Below, piece by piece: positions 1-5,282 of a stretch of 9,406 nt of DNA. Each line of letters begins with the position of its first letter. The first letter of the stretch is position 1. This DNA comes from JBFXEO01 sp050180015 (GTDB taxonomy: Bacteria; Bacteroidota; Bacteroidia; Bacteroidales; Tenuifilaceae), in assembly GCA_050180015.1 (NCBI GenBank), contig JBFXEO010000107.1, forward strand, positions 1-9,406, in the 5' to 3' direction. The notes beneath the pieces are model-generated. The model saw nothing but the letters and a program-made list of their open reading frames with translations, ran no database searches and was not told where the DNA came from. The position numbers were made by a program, and so were the translations under genes.

Positions 1-2267
1 GTTGCACCTGTTGAAGGAGCAACATCTATATCCCAAATGGAACCTTCGCTCGTTCTTGTCCAATACGATGCCGAACCGCTGATCTTGGATAGAAAACTTC
101 CTGATAGTACATTCACTCCAAAGTCGAGCCCAATCTCAAGTTCTTTCGAGAGTTCAACATCAAGTTCGGGGTTGCGGGCGATGGCTGGAAGATAAAGGGC
201 ACTTTCGCCACTAATTGGGCTTGAGTTCAGTGTAACTAGCCTTGAGTACCTGTCGGGCTGTACACCTGCCTGTCCGTATGCTGTGCGTAGTTTCAATTCG
301 TATATTCTATCTACCTTTAAAATATCCGAGATTCTGAAATATGCGTCAGCGCGAGGGAATGTGAATGGTTTTGATCCCTTGCCAAACTCTGAGGAATAGT
401 CGGATCTAAATCCAATGGAAAAGCCTCCCAGTGTACCGTAGTCGAACTTTTGGTTTACAAGGTATCCAAAGGTTACAAACTTTGTAATAAAATCACTTGC
501 GGTATATTCACTTGCAGTGCTTAGTGTATATGGAGGTGAAAGTGCAAAGCCGGTGCCCTGCGCATCTACGCGCTCGTAGTCGTTTTGCCTCCAGTCGTAA
601 GCAACCTGAGTGGTGGATTGTATAGGGACCCTTAACCCAAAATCTTTTTCTAGATCGAATCGGATGAAAGCCGATGCTATGGAGTTCATGAATCTTTCCC
701 ACGCATTCCTCTTGAATAAACTACCTGAGATTGGATCGATTCCAACATTGGGGGTATTGGTGTAGGTTTGATTCTTTATGAAATCCGAAAAATCGTACCT
801 ATACTGGTCGTATCCGAATTTCCAGTCCAATTCAATGAATTTGTTGAGTTTGTAGTTAACATTTATCCCTTGTATTACACGATTAACTTTGGAAAAATAC
901 TCTCTATTAGCGTATGAGTAAAATGGAAGTATCCCGTTGTCGTTTGGATCATAGTTTACAGGATAATTTCCTGCTGAATCTTTAAACTTAAGATTGACGA
1001 ACGAAGGAAGGTTGATAACATTCCCCATTCCGCTATTAACATCGTTGCTGTTATTGATGCCCCCAGTGGTGTTTTGGCTAATAATAAGCTGTGTGGATGA
1101 TCGAAGAGTGAGATTCTTAAAGAGCTCAGTACCGATGTTTGCAGATATGTTGTTTTTGTTATAGTAGCCACGCACAGGGCTATGTTGGTTCATGTTCGAG
1201 AATGTTAACGAATAATCGGATTTATCGCCAGCTCCCGATATGGTTAAGTTGGTATTGTAGGTTACTGTATTCTTTTTAAAATATTGATCGAGGTGGTCGA
1301 AGGTTCTTTCCTTAAAGGGTCTGTTATTCATGGTGGTTTCGTCAAAAGTTTCATCGGGCAGAGTCCAATAGCCCGTTTCGGGATCAGGGGCAATTCGATT
1401 GGTTGTACCCGATGCTAGAATATAACCTTCTGTATCTGTTTGGTAGTAATGGTGTTTCGCAACACCGAAATCCCCTTTAAGGGCATTGTTTATTGCTACC
1501 GATGAATTAAAGCTAATATTTGTTTTTTCACCTTTTTTACCCTTCTTGGTAAAAATTTGAATTACCCCGTTAGCTCCCTGTGCACCATAAATTGTAGCAG
1601 CGGCAGCACCCTGCACAACCTCAACTCTTTCCACATTTGAAAGGTCAAGATCGGCAAAACGCGACGAAAAGTTTCCTGATCCGTTAAAGCTCTCCGTTGT
1701 GCTAATTTCGATACCATCGACAAGGATCATTGGTTGTGTAGATGTAAGGGTATTAATACCTCTAAGAATAATGTTGGCTTGCTGTCCAGGCTGCCCGGAA
1801 GTTGATTGGATTGAAGCACCTGCAATACGGCCAATTAACGCTGCGTCGAGCGAAGCTGTTGGAACCTTAGTTAAAGCCTTATCGGTAACGGTTTCGATTG
1901 ATATGGCCACTTTCCTTTTGTCTGTAGGCATTCCGAGCCCAGTCACTACAACTTCGGAAAGCTCAATGGCTTCGGGTTCAAGTGTTGCATTGATGGTAAC
2001 TTGTCCGTCGATGTTCACCAACTTTGTCTTGTATCCAACAAAACTGAATTCAAGAGAAATGGCTGACGTAGGAACATCAAAGGAATACTTACCATTAGCA
2101 TCAGTTGAAATACCGATTGTGGTGCCTTTGGCTACAACCGAAACTCCGGGTAAAGGCAACCCATCTTCGGAGCTGGTTACCGTTCCGGTTACCCGAACAG
2201 TTTGTGCATGTAGTATACTAATTCCTACAAACATCAAAAAAACAAGGAAAACGCATAGTTTTTTCAT
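1..2267 (-). CDS. SusC/RagA-family TonB-dependent outer membrane receptor, C-terminus cut by window edge
   Basis: This frame stays open from an ATG at 2267 to the left edge, giving about 755 residues without a stop. Family members are usually around 1000 residues, so the last part of the beta-barrel is missing. Residues 1-21 form a signal peptide (MKKLCVFLVFLMFVG, cut near HAQ). Residues ~25-98 are a CarboxypepD_reg-like domain (GTVTSSEDGLPLPGVSV, DANGKYSF). A Ton-box-like segment SEVVVTG sits at 104-110. The plug (~115-240) has LRGINTL, MILVDGIEI and the SusC signature VERVEVVQGAAAATIYGAQG followed by ANGVIQIFTKKG. The rest is barrel, rich in aromatic and Asn residues. Such proteins import glycans, peptides or other large ligands across the outer membrane using TonB energy, normally with a SusD-type lipoprotein encoded immediately downstream, here outside the window. 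The substrate cannot be read from the sequence. No strong promoter is seen directly upstream. Confidence 0.95.
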   Translation of the reverse strand, partial: MKKLCVFLVFLMFVGISILHAQTVRVTGTVTSSEDGLPLPGVSVVAKGTTIGISTDANGKYSFDVPTSAISLEFSFVGYKTKLVNIDGQVTINATLEPEAIELSEVVVTGLGMPTDKRKVAISIETVTDKALTKVPTASLDAALIGRIAGASIQSTSGQPGQQANIILRGINTLTSTQPMILVDGIEISTTESFNGSGNFSSRFADLDLSNVERVEVVQGAAAATIYGAQGANGVIQIFTKKGKKGEKTNISFNSSVAINNALKGDFGVAKHHYYQTDTEGYILASGTTNRIAPDPETGYWTLPDETFDETTMNNRPFKERTFDHLDQYFKKNTVTYNTNLTISGAGDKSDYSLTFSNMNQHSPVRGYYNKNNISANIGTELFKNLTLRSSTQLIISQNTTGGINNSNDVNSGMGNVINLPSFVNLKFKDSAGNYPVNYDPNDNGILPFYSYANREYFSKVNRVIQGINVNYKLNKFIELDWKFGYDQYRYDFSDFIKNQTYTNTPNVGIDPISGSLFKRNAWERFMNSIASAFIRFDLEKDFGLRVPIQSTTQVAYDWRQNDYERVDAQGTGFALSPPYTLSTASEYTASDFITKFVTFGYLVNQKFDYGTLGGFSIGFRSDYSSEFGKGSKPFTFPRADAYFRISDILKVDRIYELKLRTAYGQAGVQPDRYSRLVTLNSSPISGESALYLPAIARNPELDVELSKELEIGLDFGVNVLSGSFLSKISGSASYWTRTSEGSIWDIDVAPSTGA

Positions 2268-2420
2268 AGATTAATAGATTTGAGGTTAATAATTAACACT
2301 ATATAGATTAGAGGTCTAATAGTCGTTTGGCTAGTAGTTATTGAAAGGCAAAGATTTTGGTTTATGACTTGCGTTGTAGTGAGCAAAGGCAGGGCTGCAT
2401 TCCCTGGGTCAAAAATTGCT

Positions 2421-2570
2421 TTTACTGGAACGATACAGTTCCTTTTACAGAAAAATGTGAGGTTCTGATTTGAATTTACTTAAAAAAACAGAGACGGTAA
2501 AGATTACGGGTCTCTACTGTAAACCTAAAACGAAGTTCTTGTTCTTGTTGAAAATTGTCGTTCCTGTAAA
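2421..2570. repeat. Imperfect 13-bp inverted repeat with recurring CTGTAAA-type motifs upstream of the susC-like gene
   Basis: TTTACTGGAACGA at 2421-2433 is matched in reverse complement by TCGTTCCTGTAAA at 2558-2570 (12 of 13 positions). The core GGAAC also pairs locally with GTTCC (2427-2431 and 2438-2442, 6-base loop). Between and around them the motif CTGTAAA recurs in both orientations: TTTTACAG at 2443-2450 and CTGTAAAC near 2518. The pattern could be a set of binding sites for a regulator of the receptor gene, or an RNA fold in its leader. This is inference from repetition only. Confidence 0.35.
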
Positions 2571-2571
2571 T

Positions 2572-2585
2572 TATACTATAGTATA
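2572..2585. repeat. 14-bp perfect palindrome
   Basis: TATACTATAGTATA is exactly self-complementary. It spans the stop codon of the doubtful 81-aa ORF (stop at 2576-2578, minus strand). It consists almost entirely of A and T, so it is weak as an RNA hairpin; a protein-binding site is possible but not shown. Confidence 0.35.
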
Positions 2586-2821
2586 TACTTAAAAATAAAT
2601 CCGTGTATATCAATACCAATCTCTGTTAGTTTTTTCTTGATTCGATACTTTATCTCAGAATAAAAAGATGTGTTGATTTTAATTTCAAAGAACAGTTGTT
2701 TTGAATTGTAGTATTGATTTAATAATCGATACTTAACTCCTCCTTCGAAATCAAAAGTATTTGCTGGATTACACTTAGTAAAAAAGAATATACTTACCCA
2801 AAAAAGTCCTATACAAAACAT
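2576..2821 (-). CDS. Doubtful small ORF, 81 residues, unknown
   Basis: I do not recognise this protein. The first ~15 residues are strongly hydrophobic (MFCIGLFWVSIFFF) and are followed by TKC, so a signal or lipoprotein-like start is conceivable. The remainder is rich in Lys, Ile, Phe and Tyr with no known motif. The DNA is much AT-richer than the neighbouring genes, and Lys/Ile/Phe/Tyr/Asn-rich translations are what random AT-rich DNA gives. There is no purine-rich ribosome site before the ATG, but that is not decisive in Bacteroidota. A near-perfect hairpin (2823-2846) lies directly upstream of the start codon. It could be a genuine small exported protein, a decayed gene, or chance; chance is most likely. 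Confidence 0.18.
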   Translation of the reverse strand: MFCIGLFWVSIFFFTKCNPANTFDFEGGVKYRLLNQYYNSKQLFFEIKINTSFYSEIKYRIKKKLTEIGIDIHGFIFKYIL

Positions 2822-2822
2822 G

Positions 2823-2846
2823 AATTTTTCGGAAATCCGAGAAATT
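2823..2846. repeat. 24-bp near-palindrome / potential hairpin
   Basis: AATTTTTCGGA (2823-2833) pairs with TCCGAGAAATT (2836-2846) around a two-base centre. Every position pairs except one, which is a G-T wobble. As RNA the loop would be AAAU on a ten-pair stem. It lies two bases upstream of the ATG of the doubtful 81-aa ORF. It could be an operator or a structured RNA element. Neither strand gives a classic long T-tract right after the stem, so a terminator is less likely. Confidence 0.35.
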
Positions 2847-2861
2847 TTAGGGTTATTTACG

Positions 2862-2938
2862 TGTTTGACTTTCAGGTATTTTTTTGATAACGACGTGTTT
2901 GTCGAATTTTAAAACGGAACTAGATTATTGTTTGTCGA
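2862..2938 (+). repeat. Three TGTTTG(A/T)C direct repeats at 33-34 bp spacing
   Basis: TGTTTGAC begins at 2862, TGTTTGTCGA at 2896 and TGTTTGTCGA at 2929. The first two share a longer context, ACGTGTTTG. The starts are 34 and 33 bp apart, close to three helical turns, which would put the sites on about the same face of the DNA. This may be an array for a DNA-binding protein, or coincidence in T-rich sequence. Confidence 0.3.
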
Positions 2939-2980
2939 GAAAAAATCATTTTTTCACGTTAACACTAATGGGTAAAGAAT

Positions 2981-3010
2981 AAAAAAGCGCAGTTTGAAAA
3001 ACTGCGCTTA
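2981..3010 (-). terminator. Intrinsic terminator of the LON-domain gene (msrB-LON unit)
   Basis: An 11-bp perfect stem, AAGCGCAGTTT at 2985-2995 and AAACTGCGCTT at 2999-3009, encloses a three-base loop. Read on the minus strand it ends in a run of six T (2986-2981). It lies about 85 bases after the stop codon of the LON-domain gene, and no plus-strand gene ends nearby. Direction and position therefore assign it to that gene. Confidence 0.85.
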
Positions 3011-3029
3011 GCTGGGGAGAAGCAACGCC

Positions 3030-3038
3030 GGGGGGGGG
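3030..3038 (+). other. Homopolymer tract of nine G
   Basis: Nine consecutive G follow CGCC, between the terminator and the stop codon of the LON-domain gene. The tract stands out in AT-rich surroundings. It is non-coding, in the 3' untranslated part of the minus-strand transcript (a C-run there). Such tracts slip in replication and are prone to sequencing or assembly length errors. Confidence 0.8.
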
Positions 3039-3093
3039 ATTTTACCGTTTAAAATAAAAAGTTTTCGTTAAGGTTGCTTATATCGAACTTACG

Positions 3094-3696
3094 CTAATTT
3101 AGGCTGAAATTATTTTCCAGCAATTTTTCCTGCTCCTGAAGCTGCTCAATAAACTTGAGGCGTTTAATCAGGAATTGTTCCATTTTTTGGCTATCACGTA
3201 GGGAGTAAAATAAAAATTTATCGTAGGAGTTAAGCATTATTGTTTTTGCAACGGAAATCAGGCTAATGGAATCGTCAACCAGCAATGAGCCCAGAACGGG
3301 GTCAACGCTTAACTTTAGCTTCTTTACCAGTACGGCCAGCTCCGGATTAGTTGTGGTAAAATTATTATCAACATACTCAATTATTCCACCACCGTAAAGT
3401 TTTCCCGGGAGAGTTTCCGAGAAGTCTAGCAGGCTAAAATTCCGTGACCCTTTGATCAAAATAACCATTTCGCCCTTGCTATTTTTTGCAACCACATCAA
3501 GCAGCTCAACCTCGCATCCGTATGTTTTAATTTCGTCGTCAAACACGTATGGAATGCCAAATGTATTTTTATGTTCATTGCACTCGTTAATGAGCTGCTT
3601 GTATCGCGGTTCAAAAATTCTCAAAGGTATTTCTTCTCCGGGAAGGAGGAAGATGCCCAGCGGGAACATTGCTATACTTTTTTGGGGGGAGACCAT
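3094..3696 (-). CDS. Stand-alone LON substrate-binding-domain protein
   Basis: The 200-residue product has the start of the LON N-terminal (substrate-binding) domain, FPLGIFLLPGEEIPLRIFEP followed by RYKQL at residues 11-35, and a later GCEVELLDV segment at 60-68. It has no Walker motifs and no Ser-Lys protease domain, so it is the short LON-SB type and not a protease. Such proteins are widespread in bacteria; their role is not well defined, though binding of unfolded or specific protein substrates is assumed by analogy with Lon. Residues ~160-195 are charged and probably helical. The ATG at 3696 is used; an ATG at residue 10 (3669) would cut close to the domain start and is less likely. The gene lies 90 bp after msrB on the same strand, and a strong terminator follows it, so the two may share a transcript. 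Confidence 0.9.
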   Translation of the reverse strand: MVSPQKSIAMFPLGIFLLPGEEIPLRIFEPRYKQLINECNEHKNTFGIPYVFDDEIKTYGCEVELLDVVAKNSKGEMVILIKGSRNFSLLDFSETLPGKLYGGGIIEYVDNNFTTTNPELAVLVKKLKLSVDPVLGSLLVDDSISLISVAKTIMLNSYDKFLFYSLRDSQKMEQFLIKRLKFIEQLQEQEKLLENNFSLN

Positions 3697-3786
3697 AATA
3701 TGGTTATAAATTTAGTAAAGAAATAAACTATTATTTTAATTGTTATGGTTAACTAGCCAAGCTGCAAAGCTTTTCCTGAAAAACAG

Positions 3787-4257
3787 CTAATTTTTCTCTG
3801 GGACAAACTTTAGCGATGCCGAGTTTATACAGTACCGTAAACCTGTAGGTTTGGGCCCATCCTCGAATACGTGCCCCAGATGAGCTCCACAATTTTTACA
3901 AAGTACCTCCGTCCTAATCATGCTGTGGCTGGTATCTCTGCTAAATTTTATGTTATCCATAAACCTAGAGTCGAAAAAACTTGGCCATCCGCAGCTGGAG
4001 TTGAATTTGGTATCCGATTCAAAAAGTTCGGCGTTGCAGCAAACGCAAAGGTATTTGCCCTTCTCAAAGTTGTTCCAGAATTCACCGGTGAAAGGTCGTT
4101 CAGTTCCTTTCTGCTGGGTTACATAGAATTGTAACTCTGTCAACCTACCTTTTAACGCTTCCTTATCCATTGCCTTTGTGCTATCTGTTTGGCATTTCCC
4201 CAGTAAACCAGCTGTCATCAACAGAGCCAATAAAATTGTGATTTTATAGTTGTCCAT
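3787..4257 (-). CDS. msrB: Peptide-methionine (R)-S-oxide reductase MsrB, exported lipoprotein
   Basis: The 156-residue product reduces the R-epimer of methionine sulfoxide in proteins. All key residues are present, numbered from the ATG at 4257. Zinc-binding pairs are C71/C74 (CVCC) and C120/C123 (CKNC). The recycling cysteine is C89 in SSCGWPSF. The catalytic cysteine is C143 in GLRYCINSASLKF, with the expected spacing of 54 residues. The GAHLGHVFEDGP block is intact. The N-terminus (MDNYKITILLALLMTAG) ends in a lipobox LLGKC with C22 as lipidation site, so the enzyme should act outside the cytoplasm, anchored to a membrane. The open frame reaches a TTG six codons further upstream, but the ATG gives a normal lipoprotein signal and is preferred. 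The LON-domain gene follows on the same strand. It would protect envelope proteins from oxidation; its electron donor is not encoded here. Confidence 0.95.
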   Translation of the reverse strand: MDNYKITILLALLMTAGLLGKCQTDSTKAMDKEALKGRLTELQFYVTQQKGTERPFTGEFWNNFEKGKYLCVCCNAELFESDTKFNSSCGWPSFFDSRFMDNIKFSRDTSHSMIRTEVLCKNCGAHLGHVFEDGPKPTGLRYCINSASLKFVPEKN

Positions 4258-4342
4258 TATTGCTGTTTTTACCAATGCTAAACATACGGTGGCTAAAATT
4301 GTTCATAGATGGAGGATAGCAGGTTTGGAGAAGTACAAAGTT

Positions 4343-4354
4343 TTTACCGGTAAA
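4343..4354. promoter_or_regulatory. 12-bp perfect palindrome in the divergent msrB / head-GIN intergenic region
   Basis: TTTACCGGTAAA is exactly self-complementary. It lies between the divergently transcribed msrB (start 4257) and head-GIN gene (start 4426), about 50 bp upstream of the latter's -7 element. This is a fitting place for an operator or activator site serving one or both genes. No matching regulator is encoded beside it, so the function is inferred from symmetry and position. Confidence 0.4.
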
Positions 4355-4397
4355 GTTATTTTTTGTTAATCGCAATATCCTTTTCTTACAAGGATTA

Positions 4398-4405
4398 TAT
4401 CTTTG
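4398..4405 (+). promoter_or_regulatory. Bacteroidota-type -7 promoter element for the head-GIN gene
   Basis: TATCTTTG matches the Bacteroidota -7 consensus TAnnTTTG exactly and ends 20 bases before the ATG at 4426. The -33 TTTG is not found at the usual 19-base distance; the nearest TTTG (4362-4365) is 32 bases away. The promoter may be weak or need an activator. This element also argues against the longer TTG-started frame at 4363, which would place the promoter inside the gene. Confidence 0.55.
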
Positions 4406-4425
4406 TGTATAAAATATTTGTGAAA

Positions 4426-5103
4426 ATGAGAAAACGGCTGATTACTATTGTTGGAATACTTCTGTCGGGATTAGTGCTTGCACAAAATACCGATGTAAGG
4501 GAAATAACGCCTTTTGATAAAATAAAGGTTTCCGGCGAAGTTAAAGTATATGTTGAAAAGGGTGATAGGGAAAGCGTTACCGTGAAAACGAACGAAATAC
4601 CCACTTCCGATATAATCTCCGAAATCAAAAATAAAACCCTTGAAATTAGGTTGAAGAAAAATTTGTACAAGAATGTGAAAGCCGAAGTTTATGTAACTTA
4701 CAGAGAACTGCGCGATATACACGTTTCTGGGGCGGCTTACGTTAGTGTTAATGATACACTAATGGTTGATAAGCTAACTTTAACTGTAAAAACCAGCTCC
4801 GAGTTCGATGGCACTTTAATGGCCAATACGGCCGACTTAAGGGTTACTCAGGCATCTACGGCTCGTTTAAGGGGGAAGGTTAATAACTACGAAGCACAGG
4901 CAAGTACCGGAGGTATTCTTGCCGCACTTGAGCTGCAGTCCGATAGCACTTTTGTTAAGGTTAGCAGCGGGGCAACGGCCAAAGTTTACGCTAGCGAGCT
5001 GCTTGATGCAAAAATCCAAACCGGTGGAAGTTTGGTTCATACCGGCGGTGCTAAACAAAAAAATGTAAAGTCTTTTCTGGGCTCTAAAGTTTACGAGCAG
5101 TAA
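4426..5103 (+). CDS. Secreted head-GIN-domain (DUF2807) protein
   Basis: The 225-residue product begins with a clear signal peptide (MRKRLITIVGILLSGLVLAQ). It continues with the head-GIN / DUF2807 pattern: an opening FDKIKVSGEVKVYVEKGD block, then repeated short beta strands with Gly, Ser, Thr and Ala turns (HVSGAAYVSV, VKTSSEFDG, ASTARLRGKV, QASTGGILAAL, VSSGATAKVYA, IQTGGSLVHTGG). This repetition is typical of a right-handed beta-helix. The family is very common in Bacteroidota, is exported to the periplasm or cell surface, and has no settled function; the Pfam label mentions a putative auto-transporter adhesin. The ATG at 4426 is chosen over an upstream TTG at 4363 because it starts the signal peptide and lies just after a -7 promoter element. 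The gene seems to stand alone: msrB diverges upstream, and the efflux operon has its own promoter downstream. Confidence 0.88.
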   Translation: MRKRLITIVGILLSGLVLAQNTDVREITPFDKIKVSGEVKVYVEKGDRESVTVKTNEIPTSDIISEIKNKTLEIRLKKNLYKNVKAEVYVTYRELRDIHVSGAAYVSVNDTLMVDKLTLTVKTSSEFDGTLMANTADLRVTQASTARLRGKVNNYEAQASTGGILAALELQSDSTFVKVSSGATAKVYASELLDAKIQTGGSLVHTGGAKQKNVKSFLGSKVYEQ

Positions 5104-5154
5104 ATCGTAATCAGCTACTAGTTTTATAATGCGGGCAGTTAGCCTCTGACAGTA

Positions 5155-5187
5155 AATTAACCATGGAGTTAAAATAAATGGTTAATT
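5155..5187. promoter_or_regulatory. Upstream operator candidate (TTAACCA inverted repeat) of the efflux operon
   Basis: AATTAACCAT (5155-5164) is matched by its exact reverse complement ATGGTTAATT (5178-5187), with 13 bases between them. The half-site TTAACCA is the same as in the compact operator at 5230-5247. The pair ends three bases before the -33 TTTG of the tetR promoter. Likely bound by the TetR-family protein encoded just downstream. Confidence 0.6.
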
Positions 5188-5190
5188 CAT

Positions 5191-5221
5191 TTTGTCGTAA
5201 GTAAAATTATCCCTATGTTTG
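5191..5221 (+). promoter_or_regulatory. Consensus Bacteroidota promoter of the tetR-tolC-hlyD-ABC operon
   Basis: TTTG at 5191-5194, a 19-base spacer, and TATGTTTG at 5214-5221 fit the Bacteroidota sigma consensus (TTTG, ~19 bases, TAnnTTTG) with no mismatch. Transcription should start a few bases after 5221, leaving an untranslated leader of roughly 55 bases before the tetR ATG at 5283. Operator-like repeats flank it on both sides. Confidence 0.75.
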
Positions 5222-5229
5222 CCAGACGG

Positions 5230-5247
5230 TTTAACCAAATGGTTAAA
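5230..5247. promoter_or_regulatory. Downstream operator candidate: 8-2-8 palindrome
   Basis: TTTAACCA and TGGTTAAA surround a two-base centre AA, giving 16 symmetric positions in 18 bp. The site lies directly after the predicted transcription start. A bound TetR dimer there would block initiation or early elongation. Size and symmetry are normal for TetR-family operators. Confidence 0.7.
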
Positions 5248-5282
5248 TGATCGCTTGTTGTTAGTTTTAAATTATAAAGTTT

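Larger units (their letters stand above)
2268..2980. other. Repeat-rich AT-rich leader region between the susC-like gene and the LON-domain gene terminator
   Basis: About 700 bp separate the start of the susC-like gene from the terminator of the LON-domain gene. Both neighbours lie on the minus strand, so this stretch is the upstream region of the receptor gene. It is clearly AT-richer than the flanking genes. It holds an 81-aa ORF of doubtful reality (2576-2821), a 14-bp palindrome, a 24-bp near-palindrome, a 13-bp imperfect inverted repeat and three spaced TGTTTG repeats, listed separately. The best minus-strand -7 candidate near the gene is CAAAGATT read on the plus strand at 2349-2356 (7 of 8 positions fit), but no -33 element lies at the right distance. 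No tRNA or known riboswitch is recognised. Confidence 0.6.

Noticed and set aside
1699..2274. 191-codon open frame on the plus strand opposite the susC-like gene
   Set aside because: The minus-strand frame gives a full signal peptide, CarboxypepD_reg-like domain and SusC plug signatures. The plus-strand translation (Ser/Pro/Thr/Val-rich) is its antisense shadow.
2349..2387. Possible minus-strand promoter for the susC-like gene (CAAAGATT at 2349-2356 with CAAA at 2384-2387)
   Set aside because: The -7 match has one mismatch and the spacer is 27 bases instead of about 19, so it is not listed as a promoter.
3746..3752. A further TGGTTAA match between msrB and the LON-domain gene
   Set aside because: It is a single half-site without a partner. 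About one chance occurrence of a 7-mer is expected in a window this size, so it is not counted as a TetR operator.
3759..3772. AAGCT-GCAA-AGCTT hairpin just after msrB
   Set aside because: The stem has only five pairs and no T-tract on the minus strand. It is not convincing as a terminator, so msrB and the LON-domain gene may be co-transcribed.
4258..4275. Longer msrB start at a TTG codon
   Set aside because: The ATG at 4257 gives a standard lipoprotein signal peptide; the extra six residues add nothing recognisable.
4363..4425. Longer head-GIN start at a TTG codon
   Set aside because: The extension would contain the -7 promoter element and would push the signal peptide inwards. The ATG at 4426 starts the signal peptide directly.
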